Assembly: GCF_001895025.1 (NCBI RefSeq)
Contig: NZ_BCXI01000044.1
Location: forward strand, 1 to 53,386
DNA: 53,386 bases
Reading direction: 5' to 3'
From: Rhodococcus zopfii NBRC 100606 = JCM 9919
Lineage (GTDB): Bacteria > Actinomycetota > Actinomycetes > Mycobacteriales > Mycobacteriaceae
This document shows positions 1 to 7,774 of this stretch, one piece after another (positions within the stretch are counted from its first letter, which is position 1; each line of letters begins with the position of its first letter). Under the pieces are notes generated by a model that was given only the letters and a program-made list of their open reading frames with translations, was not told the DNA's origin and did no database searches. Both the position numbers and the translations under genes were made by a program.

Positions 1-40
1 GCCGTTAGCGCCCGAGCCGACGGCACAGGCGAAAACTCCT

Positions 41-80
41 CCCGGAGGACGGAACCGAATCTCTCGGTCCGTCCTCCGGG
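41..80 (-). terminator. Rho-independent-type hairpin after the MHS transporter gene
   Basis: Arms at 41-58 and 64-80 pair over about 17 bp with one bulged A (CCCGGAGGACGGA against TCCGTCCTCCGGG) around a short loop. It lies 29 bp past the stop of the minus-strand transporter gene. There is no clear U-tract, as is usual in actinomycetes. Bases 1-40 show nothing I can assign. Confidence 0.7.
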
Positions 81-108
81 CGGAGCAGTTCGTCGAAGGG
101 TTCGACGG

Positions 109-1458
109 CTATGCGATGCGGTCGAGACCGACGCCCCTGGTCTCCCGGCTCAGCGACAGGGCGATCACCGTGATCGTCATCGTGACCACCAGGTAGCCGA
201 CGACCATGCCGACCCCGAAGTTCTGGATCAGCCACACCGCGATGAACGGGGCCGGGGCGCCGGCGATGATCGACGAGCCCTGGAAGACCAGCGACGAACC
301 GGCATAGCGATAGCGCGTCGGGAACAACTCGGTGATCCACGCGGCCTCCGGGCCGGCGAGCATGCCGTGGAAGAACGCACCCACGCACACACCGACCCAC
401 AGCATCGGCAGGCTCTCGAGCTGGACCAGCCAGAAGAACACGGGTGCCCAGACGACGAGGACGATCGCGGGCACGAGCATCGCGGTCTTGCGACCCACCC
501 GGTCGGACCACGCGCCGCCGCCGATCATGCCGACGAACTGGAACAGCGATGCGAACGTCACGGCCATGATGACCTCGCCGCGATGGAAGTCGAAGTACGT
601 GGTGGCGTACGCGATGACGAAGACCGTGTACACGTAGAACGCGATGTTCTCGCCGAGGCGCATGCCCAGGCCGGTCAGGACCGCACGCGGACGTGACAGT
701 GCCTCGAGGATCGACGAACGTTCCTGTGCCACCGGATCCTTCGCAGCCTGTTCCTGCGCGGCCTTGAAGACGGGCGACTCCTCGACACCGCGGCGCACCC
801 AGAAGCCGATGATCAGCAGCGGGATCGCGAAGAGGAAGGCGATGCGCCAGCCCCACTGGTCGAAGGCCTGTTCGGAGAGCGTGAATCCGATCACCGACAC
901 CACGAGGGTGGCCAGGACGGTGCCCATCGGGGCACCTGCCTGCGGCCAGGACGCCCAGAAGCCGCGCCGCTTCGGCTCGCCGTACTCGCTGACCAGCAGC
1001 ACCGCGGCTCCGAACTCACCGCCGAGGGCGAAGCCCTGGATCATGCGCAGCACCACCAGCAGGACCGTTGCCCAGATCCCGATCCGGTCGTAGGTGGGCA
1101 GAAGTCCGATCGCCGCGGTCGCTGTGCCCAGCATGAGGAACGTGATGACCAGCATCGGTTTGCGGCCGAACTTGTCACCGAGATGTCCGAAGACGATGCC
1201 ACCCAAAGGGCGGGCGACGAAGCCGAGGCCCTGAGTGGCCAGTGCCAGCAGCAGCTTGGCGACCCCGCTGTCACCGGGGAAGAACAACGGACCGAGGACA
1301 GTCGCGGCGAGGATGCCGTAGATCGCGAAGTCGTACCACTCGAGCACGGCACCGGCCATGCTGCCGGTGAGGACGCGCTTGAAGCCGGACTTGGGGGGCT
1401 GGTCGGTGACTGTCGAGCCCGGCGGCATATCGGCCCCGGTGACGGTGGGTGATCCCAT
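109..1458 (-). CDS. MFS transporter, metabolite:H+ symporter (MHS) family
   Basis: The 449-residue protein has about 12 hydrophobic segments. The family entry signature VLEWYDFAIYG lies near residues 38-48, and the loop-2 motif GHLGDKFGRKP sits between TM2 and TM3; both are typical of MHS-family H+ symporters for organic acids (ShiA, KgtP and aromatic-acid carriers). The ATG at 1458 follows an AAAGGA ribosome site. The gene lies 43 bp downstream of the P450 gene on the same strand, so one transcript is likely, and a hairpin follows it. By context I infer an importer of the P450 substrate or of a homogentisate precursor. The sequence does not show the substrate. Confidence 0.85.
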   Translation of the reverse strand: MGSPTVTGADMPPGSTVTDQPPKSGFKRVLTGSMAGAVLEWYDFAIYGILAATVLGPLFFPGDSGVAKLLLALATQGLGFVARPLGGIVFGHLGDKFGRKPMLVITFLMLGTATAAIGLLPTYDRIGIWATVLLVVLRMIQGFALGGEFGAAVLLVSEYGEPKRRGFWASWPQAGAPMGTVLATLVVSVIGFTLSEQAFDQWGWRIAFLFAIPLLIIGFWVRRGVEESPVFKAAQEQAAKDPVAQERSSILEALSRPRAVLTGLGMRLGENIAFYVYTVFVIAYATTYFDFHRGEVIMAVTFASLFQFVGMIGGGAWSDRVGRKTAMLVPAIVLVVWAPVFFWLVQLESLPMLWVGVCVGAFFHGMLAGPEAAWITELFPTRYRYAGSSLVFQGSSIIAGAPAPFIAVWLIQNFGVGMVVGYLVVTMTITVIALSLSRETRGVGLDRIA

Positions 1459-1501
1459 GACGGATCCTTTCGGGTGCTGGAGATTCTGGAGGGCAGGTGC
1501 G

Positions 1502-3808
1502 TCAGAGCGCGAGGGTGATCTTCGTGCCGCACGCGCGTGAGCAGCACGTCATCATCGACTTATTCTGAGCCCGTTCGCTTTTGGTGAGTACCATGTCGCG
1601 GTGATCGACGTCACCGTCGAGGACGGGGGCTTCGCACGATCCGCACAGCCCCTCCTCGCAGTCGCTCTGGATATCGATGTTCGACGCGCGCAGGGCGTCG
1701 AGCACGGTCTGGTCGGCCGCCACCTGGACGGTCAGGCCGGAATCGCGCAGTTCGACCTCGAACCCGTGCTCGTCGGCCGGGTCGAGCGTGGCCAGATTCG
1801 ACGTGAAGTGCTCGACGTGCAGCGTGTCCTCGGGCCAGTGCGCGGTCGCGTCGTCGAGTGCGGTGAGCAGACGCTCCGGGCCGCAGGAGTAGATCTGGGT
1901 GCCCTCGACCGGCGTCGCGAGCAGAGCCGGGATGTCGAGGCGGTTGCCCGCTGCGCTCGAGTGCACCTCGATCTTGTCGCCGTGCTCGGCCGTAAGCCGG
2001 TCGAGTAGTGCCATAGTCGCGACATCGCGTCCGCAGTAGTGGATTTCGTAATCCTTGCCGGTGGCCTTCGCGTGGTCGGCCATCGTGACGATCGGGGTGA
2101 CACCGATGCCGCCCGCCACGAAGATGTAGCGCTGGGCATCCGGATCGAGCTTGAAGTGGTTGCGCGGACCGCGCATCTTCAGGGTGTCGCCGGTCTTCAG
2201 GGTGCGGTGCACGTAGCGTGAGCCACCGCGGCTCCCCGGCTCCTCGAACACGGCGATCTCATAGTGCGACAGGTCGTTCGGGTCGCTGCACAGAGAGTAC
2301 TGCCGGGACAGGTCACCGAGTTCGACGTCGACGTGCGAGCCCGGCGTCCACTTGGGCAGCGGCTTGCCCGAGGGATCGGACAGCCGCACGCGCACCACGC
2401 CGTCTGCGGCGGGGACGATGGCGTCGACCGAGACGGTGCGCGAGATGCTGGTCCTCGACGGCTCCCCGATCTTCACCGGCCGGCGGTCATCGAGGATCGA
2501 CGGGTCGGCGCGCTCGGGGTTCTTTTCCGGATCCCACTGCACCCACACGTGATCCGGGCCGCGGAACGACGTGTTCGGCAGGTAGGTGAACTCCTGATCG
2601 GGGACGAGTTCCAGGTGGGGGAGACGCTTGGTGAACTCCTCGAGGAAGATCTGCATCTCCATGCGGGCCAGGTTCTTTCCCAGGCACTGGTGACTGCCGT
2701 ACCCGAACGTCAGGTGATCGCTCGAGTTCTCGCGGCGGATGTCGAAGTCGTCGGCATGGTCGAAGTGGCGCTCGTCGTGGTTCGCGGACGACGTGACGAT
2801 CAGCAGCTTCGAGCCTTCGGGAATGTCGATGCCGCCGATCGTGGTGTCGGCGGTGACGAGGCGGCGCCACGCGGCGACCGAACCCGAGTGGCGCAGGCAC
2901 TCCTCGACGGCATTGGGGATCAGGCCCGGATCGTCGCAGATCTCCTCCCATACACTGCGGTTCTCGAGCAGCAGGCGGAAGGCGTTGGCCGACGCGTTCG
3001 CTGTGGTCTCGTGTGCCGCAACGATTCCCGCCATCATCATCGAGTGCAGGTAGGAGTCGGTGACGATGTCGGGTTGTTCCTGCTGGACTCGGATGCCGAA
3101 CGGCATCCAGCCGTGGCCGGACGGGTCCTTGCGCATCTTCTCGAGCACCTGTCCGGCGTACTGCCAGAACTTGCCGACGGCCTCCGCGACCGCGACCTGC
3201 TGCTCGGGCGCCGGTCGCCCCCAGGTATTCACGGTGTGCGCGATCGAGTACTTGCGCATCGTGTCCATGTCCTCTTCGGGCACGCCGAGGAAGTGCAGGG
3301 CCACGGTGAGCGGGACCTCCCACAGCATCTCGTCGACGAGGTCGGCCTTGCCGGACTCGATGAAGCGGTCGACGTACTCGCGGGTGAGTCGGCGAACCAT
3401 CGGCTCGTGATGGACGAGTTCTTTGGGCGTGAACGGATCCATCAGCACGCGCCGGCGTGGCATGTGCGCGGGTTCGTCCTCGTTGACGAGGGTGCGAGCC
3501 ATCGCGTAGCCGTACTTCGCGAGCGTCGCGGTCGCCTCGTCCGAGACCGGGGTGATCTTCTCCAGGGCGATCGACGGCGAGAACAGGATGTTGTCCCGGA
3601 AGACGGCCTTGACGTCTTCGTACCGCGTCACGACCCAGTACCCGAGATCGGGGCTGTAGAACACCGGCTCCTCGTCGCGTGACCAGCTCAGCGACCCCGC
3701 CGGGTCCACCTGGTACGGGCCGGTGAAGGGATCGAAGGCGACGGCATTCGCGGAAATCGGGCAGTCCGTGGTCTGCAGGGCCGTGTGATCGATGGGGCAC
3801 GCGCTCAT
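1502..3808 (-). CDS. Self-sufficient cytochrome P450, CYP116B (P450 RhF-like): P450-reductase-ferredoxin fusion
   Basis: The 768-residue single-chain monooxygenase matches the length and layout of P450 RhF (CYP116B2). The P450 domain covers about residues 1-410, with I-helix AGIVAAHETTA at 260-270 and heme loop FGYGSHQCLGKNLAR with ligand Cys375. An FMN/NAD(P)H phthalate-dioxygenase-reductase-type domain follows, with RQYSLC and GGIGVTPIV. A C-terminal plant-type 2Fe-2S domain has CEEGLCGSC at 717-725 and a CC pair near 755. I chose the ATG at 3808 (MSACPIDH, as in RhF) because GGAG lies nine bases upstream; in-frame ATGs at 3817 and 3823 are alternatives. CYP116B enzymes hydroxylate or O-dealkylate aromatics in the cytosol. 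Its position upstream of a homogentisate importer-like gene suggests it makes a ring-hydroxylated acid, which is inference. Confidence 0.93.
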   Translation of the reverse strand: MSACPIDHTALQTTDCPISANAVAFDPFTGPYQVDPAGSLSWSRDEEPVFYSPDLGYWVVTRYEDVKAVFRDNILFSPSIALEKITPVSDEATATLAKYGYAMARTLVNEDEPAHMPRRRVLMDPFTPKELVHHEPMVRRLTREYVDRFIESGKADLVDEMLWEVPLTVALHFLGVPEEDMDTMRKYSIAHTVNTWGRPAPEQQVAVAEAVGKFWQYAGQVLEKMRKDPSGHGWMPFGIRVQQEQPDIVTDSYLHSMMMAGIVAAHETTANASANAFRLLLENRSVWEEICDDPGLIPNAVEECLRHSGSVAAWRRLVTADTTIGGIDIPEGSKLLIVTSSANHDERHFDHADDFDIRRENSSDHLTFGYGSHQCLGKNLARMEMQIFLEEFTKRLPHLELVPDQEFTYLPNTSFRGPDHVWVQWDPEKNPERADPSILDDRRPVKIGEPSRTSISRTVSVDAIVPAADGVVRVRLSDPSGKPLPKWTPGSHVDVELGDLSRQYSLCSDPNDLSHYEIAVFEEPGSRGGSRYVHRTLKTGDTLKMRGPRNHFKLDPDAQRYIFVAGGIGVTPIVTMADHAKATGKDYEIHYCGRDVATMALLDRLTAEHGDKIEVHSSAAGNRLDIPALLATPVEGTQIYSCGPERLLTALDDATAHWPEDTLHVEHFTSNLATLDPADEHGFEVELRDSGLTVQVAADQTVLDALRASNIDIQSDCEEGLCGSCEAPVLDGDVDHRDMVLTKSERAQNKSMMTCCSRACGTKITLAL

Positions 3809-3850
3809 GGCTTGCATCTCCATTGTTTCGAACTCGCGCTGAACTGGGAG

Positions 3851-3860
3851 TTTACTAATA
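3851..3860. promoter_or_regulatory. Operator half-site upstream of the P450 gene
   Basis: TTTACTAATA lies 42 bp before the P450 start. The identical ten bases occur at 5622-5631 in the hmgA promoter, and a related site overlaps the MarR gene promoter at 4881-4898. A shared regulator is inferred. Confidence 0.5.
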
Positions 3861-3899
3861 ACGCACATCGTGTATCGGTGAGCGAACTTTGCACAGAGT

Positions 3900-3931
3900 A
3901 AGTGCGGTCACATTCGCGGTCAAGTGCGGTC
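3900..3931. promoter_or_regulatory. Direct repeats AAGTGCGGTC x2 upstream of the P450
   Basis: AAGTGCGGTC is found at 3900-3909 and again at 3922-3931, so the copies are 22 bp apart (about two helical turns), with a partial TCGCGGTCA between them. They lie between the IclR gene stop (4060) and the P450 start (3808). This would suit a dimeric activator such as the adjacent IclR protein. The rest of this 250-bp gap shows nothing else I can name. Confidence 0.45.
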
Positions 3932-4059
3932 CGGGTAACTGGGCTGTCGGCGGCACGGCCGACCGGCGGGAGAGCGTGGGGTGCCCATGTCGGGGCTGTC
4001 GATGTGGGGTGTCGCGACGAGTGCGCGGACGCGTGAGCGGAAGTGCGTCTGCGGCGAGA

Positions 4060-4743
4060 TCAGACGCTGATGAGACGCTCGATCTCGCGGGCGGTGCTCA
4101 TCACCGCATCCGCGGCGCGATCGGTATCGAGGCCGTCGAGTGCGACGACGCCGACGCTGCGTTCGAGGCCGGTGCTCGGCCCGACTCCCTGCGGCAGTGC
4201 GATGCCGGACGCGATACCGACGGCGCCGTGCTCGATCTGTCCGCGGGTGAGGCTGTAGCCGTCGGCACGGGCTCGACGTACGGCGTCGGAGTCGCCCGGC
4301 GATTCGGGCCGCAGTGCAAGGATCGCGATGCCGGCGGCGCCGCGCTCGATCGGATGACTGCTACCGACGCGATATCCGACCCGCAGCAGGGTGCCTTCCG
4401 GTTCGGCGACCATGATGACGACGCAGTGCTGCCCCTGCGCGACGGACACGAAGGCCGTCGCGCGGGTTTTGTCGGCCAGCGCGTGGAGTACAGGTCGGAC
4501 GTCGGCCGCGAACTGGGGTTCGAATCTCGAGGCGAGCACTGCCGCAGCGACGCCCAGGCGTACCCGGCCGTCTGCGGTGCGAGTGACCAGCGAGTGTTCC
4601 TCGAGCGTGGCGACGATTCGATAGCAGATGGCCCGATGGACATCGAGTTCCCGGGACAGGTCCGCCACCGAGATCCCGGACGGCGACTGCGACACGATGT
4701 CGAGTGCGCGCAGCCCACGATCGAGCGTCTGCAGGGTGCTCAT
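4060..4743 (-). CDS. IclR-family transcriptional regulator
   Basis: The 227-residue protein has an N-terminal winged helix (QTLDRGLRALDIVSQ, then ISVADLSRELDVHRAICYRI at about residues 24-43) and a C-terminal effector domain containing TAFVSVAQGQHCVVI. I chose the ATG at 4743, which follows AAAGGA at good spacing; the reading frame continues upstream to 4887 but with unconvincing composition. It sits upstream of the P450 and importer genes on the same strand and diverges from the MarR gene. IclR proteins often control aromatic catabolism, and HmgR of Pseudomonas is an IclR-type repressor of homogentisate genes. Its likely targets are therefore the P450-importer pair or hmgA. Confidence 0.88.
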   Translation of the reverse strand: MSTLQTLDRGLRALDIVSQSPSGISVADLSRELDVHRAICYRIVATLEEHSLVTRTADGRVRLGVAAAVLASRFEPQFAADVRPVLHALADKTRATAFVSVAQGQHCVVIMVAEPEGTLLRVGYRVGSSHPIERGAAGIAILALRPESPGDSDAVRRARADGYSLTRGQIEHGAVGIASGIALPQGVGPSTGLERSVGVVALDGLDTDRAADAVMSTAREIERLISV

Positions 4744-4880
4744 GTGGGTCCTTTGGGCCGTTCGGGGCAGTCTGTCGAATCCTTTGTACAGACTTTTCCG
4801 CGCGTAGCGGTAACTGCCGCGGTGCGCTGGTCGTAGCGGTGCGCGCGTGCGAACTTCCTGCAGGTAGTAGGCCGAATAAG

Positions 4881-4898
4881 TAATCAATAGATATACTA
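4881..4898 (-). promoter_or_regulatory. MarR gene operator overlapping its -10 element
   Basis: On the minus strand this reads TAGTATATCTATTGATTA, which agrees at 13 of 18 positions with the hmgA-promoter palindrome TAGTTAATGTATTTACTA. On the plus strand it covers a TATACT -10 hexamer at 4892-4897, and GTG at 4904 starts six bases further on, the geometry of a leaderless promoter. Autorepression by the MarR protein is inferred. Confidence 0.55.
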
Positions 4899-4903
4899 TC
4901 CGG

Positions 4904-5524
4904 GTGAATCATCGGGGACCGTCGGCGTCGGATGTCTCTACCACCGGTCGCGATAGTGTTGGGCGCATGGGCGACGGGTGGAACGAGGCGGGGGAGCCGG
5001 CGGCACCGGACTCGCTCGATTACTGGTCGTTCGTCGAACTCGCGAAAAGCCGCCTGGGCAGCAGGTACGGCGACTATCACCGCAACGCCACCGAGGTGCT
5101 GCTCACCCTGAATAGGGCCTCGGATGTCGTGACCTACGACCTCGAATCCACCGTGCACCGGCCCAATGGGCGGTCGTGGTCCGCCTACCGCCTGCTGTTC
5201 GTCGTGTGGCTGGCCGGGCCGATCGAGCCGAAAGGCGCCGCGCGGCTGACCGGCATGAGCCGGGCGGCGGTGTCGAATCTCGCGAAACCGCTGGTCGAAG
5301 CGGGCCTGCTGGAGCGCACCCCGGCGAGTCACGACGGCCGCTCGGTCCGGTTGTCGCTCACCGAGGCGGGGGAGACCGAGATCTCCGAGGCGTTCCGGGA
5401 GCAGAACGAGCGCGAGGCGGCGTGGGTCGACGTGCTCACCGACGCTGAACAGCAGATCCTCGTCATGCTGCTGAACAAACTGATCACGAACCGCAGCCAG
5501 TTCGACGTGCGCGGACGCACCTGA
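4904..5524 (+). CDS. MarR-family transcriptional regulator of the homogentisate locus
   Basis: The 206-residue protein has a MarR winged helix at about residues 85-160: GPIEPKGAARLTGMSRAAVSNLAKPLVEAGLLERTP, followed by the wing SHDGRSVRLSLTEAG. The GTG at 4904 is favoured because a TATACT -10 ends six bases before it, giving a leaderless transcript. The ATG at 4967 (MGDGWNEA) is the alternative and lacks a good ribosome site. It lies directly upstream of hmgA, and operator-like sites recur at its own promoter, hmgA and the P450. The likely role is a ligand-released repressor of homogentisate degradation; its ligand is unknown. Confidence 0.85.
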   Translation: MNHRGPSASDVSTTGRDSVGRMGDGWNEAGEPAAPDSLDYWSFVELAKSRLGSRYGDYHRNATEVLLTLNRASDVVTYDLESTVHRPNGRSWSAYRLLFVVWLAGPIEPKGAARLTGMSRAAVSNLAKPLVEAGLLERTPASHDGRSVRLSLTEAGETEISEAFREQNEREAAWVDVLTDAEQQILVMLLNKLITNRSQFDVRGRT

Positions 5525-5590
5525 GCGTCGCATCCCCGCTCTCGGGGCGAACGGTTTGCCGATCGTCATGACCTCGTGACCGTTCTGTGG

Positions 5591-5631
5591 TTGCCTTCAC
5601 CCCCAGAAACTAGTTAATGTATTTACTAATA
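5591..5631 (+). promoter_or_regulatory. hmgA promoter with MarR-type operator
   Basis: A plausible -35 TTGCCT (5591-5596) and -10 TAATGT (5615-5620) are separated by 18 bp. The -10 lies inside the imperfect 18-bp palindrome TAGTTAATGTATTTACTA at 5611-5628 (7 of 9 arm positions pair), an arrangement that fits repression. Its right half, TTTACTAATA, recurs before the P450 gene. Confidence 0.5.
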
Positions 5632-5684
5632 CCGGGGCGTGACTGCCTCGATCGGCCTGAGGAACCTGCGAGGAGCTGAACCCC

Positions 5685-6893
5685 ATGGCGTTCTACCGAC
5701 AGCTCGGCGTCATCCCGCCGAAGCGTCACACCCAGCACCGCGACGAGAACGGCAACCTCTACTACGAGGAGCTGATGGGCGAGGAGGGCTTCTCGTCCGA
5801 CTCGTCGCTGCTGTATCACCGGTACATTCCGTCGGCGATCGTCGACGCGACCGTGTGGGAGCTGCCCGACCAGACCACCACGCCGAACCACCCGCTCCAG
5901 CCGCGGCACCTGAAACTGCCCGAACTGTTCCCTGAGGACGTGTGGGCGGACACCGATGTCGTCACCGGCCGGCGCCTGATCCTCGGGAACGCCGACGTGC
6001 GGCTCTCGTACGTGGTGTCGAAGAAGGAATCGCCGCTGTACCGCAACGTCGTCGGCGATGAAATGGTCTACGTCGAATCCGGCACGGCCACCATCGAGAC
6101 CGTCTTCGGCACGCTCGAAGCCAAGTCCGGCGACTACGTGCTGCTGCCGATGGCGACGACGCACCGCTGGATCCCCACCGGGGACGAGCCGTTGCGCGCC
6201 TATGTCATCGAGGCCAACAGCCACATCGTGCCGCCCAAGCGTTACCTGTCGCGGTTCGGTCAGTTCCTCGAGAATGCCCCCTTCTGCGAGCGCGACCTCC
6301 ACGGCCCGTCCGGCCTCGTCGAGGTCGAGCACCTCGAGGCCGACGTCGAGGTGCTCGTCAAGCACCGCACTTCGCACGGCATCGTCGGCACCCGCTACGT
6401 CGTGCCCACGCACCCGTTCGACGTGGTCGGCTGGGACGGCTGCCTCTACCCGTACACGTTCTCCATCCACGACTACGAGCCCATCACCGGCCGGGTGCAC
6501 CAGCCGCCGCCGGCGCACCAGGCGTTCGAGGGCAACAACTTCGTCATCTGCAACTTCGTGCCGCGCAAGGTGGACTACCATCCGCTCGCCGTCCCGGTGC
6601 CGTACTACCACTCGAACGTCGACTCCGACGAGATCATGTTCTACTGCGGCGGAGATTACGAGGCCCGCAAGGGATCCGGCATCGCCCAGGGCTCCGTCTC
6701 GGTCCACCCGGGCGGACACGCTCACGGCCCGCAGCCGGGCGCGTACGAACGCAGCATCGGCATCGAGTTCTTCGACGAACTCGCCGTCATGGTCGACACG
6801 TTCCGCCCGCTCGAACTCGGCGAGGGCGCGTTCGCCTGCGAGGACACCACGTACGCCGGTAGCTGGAACCGCAATCGAGGTGCAGGCAAGTGA
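5685..6893 (+). CDS. hmgA: Homogentisate 1,2-dioxygenase
   Basis: This 402-residue cytosolic Fe(II) dioxygenase opens the homogentisate ring to maleylacetoacetate. The cupin-type C-terminal half carries the metal region: YYHSNVDSDE near 307-316 and HPGGHAHG at 341-348. The N-terminal MAFYRQLGVIPPKRHTQ and the length fit the actinobacterial branch of the family. The ATG at 5685 is preceded by GAGGAG. It is the first gene of a three-gene operon: its stop overlaps the GTG of the next gene (GTGA). Control is probably by the upstream operator at 5611-5628. Confidence 0.95.
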   Translation: MAFYRQLGVIPPKRHTQHRDENGNLYYEELMGEEGFSSDSSLLYHRYIPSAIVDATVWELPDQTTTPNHPLQPRHLKLPELFPEDVWADTDVVTGRRLILGNADVRLSYVVSKKESPLYRNVVGDEMVYVESGTATIETVFGTLEAKSGDYVLLPMATTHRWIPTGDEPLRAYVIEANSHIVPPKRYLSRFGQFLENAPFCERDLHGPSGLVEVEHLEADVEVLVKHRTSHGIVGTRYVVPTHPFDVVGWDGCLYPYTFSIHDYEPITGRVHQPPPAHQAFEGNNFVICNFVPRKVDYHPLAVPVPYYHSNVDSDEIMFYCGGDYEARKGSGIAQGSVSVHPGGHAHGPQPGAYERSIGIEFFDELAVMVDTFRPLELGEGAFACEDTTYAGSWNRNRGAGK

Positions 6894-7774
6894 CGACTCT
6901 CGGACCGCTGCTCGCCGGCCTGTGCGACGACGCGGCCCTGTTCCCGCCGGGTAACGCCCCTCTGGAGCAGGCGCTGCCGGCGCACGCCGGCCACCGCGTC
7001 TCGGACTACGAAGGTCTGGTGGGGCTGTTCGTCTTTCCCGCTCCGCGTATCCCGGAGTTGGTCGAGTCGCTCGAATCCCGTCCGCTCGGCGGCGAACTCG
7101 CCCTGAGCGTCACGGCTCCGGGTGGACCCGCGACCGTGTCCGCGGCGGTCGCTCGGCTCCGTGAACTCGACGGCGTGACCGTCGAGGCGGTGGAGATCGC
7201 GGTTCCCGCCGACAGCAGTACCGACGAATTCCTCGCTGCGCTCGACGTTGTCGCCGCCGAACTCCCCGGCGTCGCACTGTTCGTCGAGGTGCCCCGCGAC
7301 GACCGTCGTGCCGCCCTCCTGGCCGGGCTCGCCGGGACGCCGAGTGCGGCCAAGTTCCGCACCGGTGGAGTTGTCACCGAGGCGTACCCGGACGAGACGG
7401 AACTGGCCGAGGCTATCCGGTCTGCGGTCGGTGCCGGGGTGCCGTTCAAGGCGACCGCGGGCCTGCACCATGCGATCCGGAACACGGACCCGCACACCGG
7501 TTTCGAGCAGCACGGCTTCCTCAACGTGCTCGCCGCGGTCGATGCCGCACTCGACGGAGCGGACGTGCCCACCATCGCGACGGTGCTCGCCGACCGCGAC
7601 GGTGCTTCCGTCGCCGCCCGGCTGTCCGTGTTGTCCCCGGCGCGTATCGCCGAGGTGCGCAGCTGTTTCCGTTCGTTCGGCACCTGCAGCATCGTCGAAC
7701 CGCTCGTCGACCTGATCGACCTCGGCCTGGTGCACGCATCCGTTCTTCCGATTACCGAAGGATCACCCGCATGA
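6890..7774 (+). CDS. Uncharacterised enzyme-like protein between hmgA and fahA
   Basis: I do not recognise this 294-residue protein as a named enzyme. It has no signal peptide or membrane segment. Alternating hydrophobic strands and helices look like a TIM-type barrel. Conspicuous polar motifs are CDDAALFPPGN near residue 12, KFRTGG near 155, PFKATAGLHHAIR near 185, HGFLN near 209 and FGTCSI near 263. The GTG start overlaps the hmgA stop and its own stop overlaps the fahA ATG, so it is translationally embedded in the homogentisate operon. Maleylacetoacetate isomerase, the step between HmgA and FahA, is not otherwise encoded here. A thiol-independent isomerase role is possible but is inference; an accessory hydrolase or aldolase is equally compatible. 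Confidence 0.85.
   Translation: MTTLGPLLAGLCDDAALFPPGNAPLEQALPAHAGHRVSDYEGLVGLFVFPAPRIPELVESLESRPLGGELALSVTAPGGPATVSAAVARLRELDGVTVEAVEIAVPADSSTDEFLAALDVVAAELPGVALFVEVPRDDRRAALLAGLAGTPSAAKFRTGGVVTEAYPDETELAEAIRSAVGAGVPFKATAGLHHAIRNTDPHTGFEQHGFLNVLAAVDAALDGADVPTIATVLADRDGASVAARLSVLSPARIAEVRSCFRSFGTCSIVEPLVDLIDLGLVHASVLPITEGSPA

Noticed and set aside
2264..3682. Plus-strand reading frame of 472 codons opposite the P450 gene
   Set aside because: It is antisense to a well-supported P450; composition is typical of a high-GC shadow frame.
5610..6725. Long minus-strand reading frame of 371 codons opposite hmgA
   Set aside because: It is the antisense shadow of a clear homogentisate dioxygenase; the product is low-complexity Val/Arg/Asp-rich with no motif.
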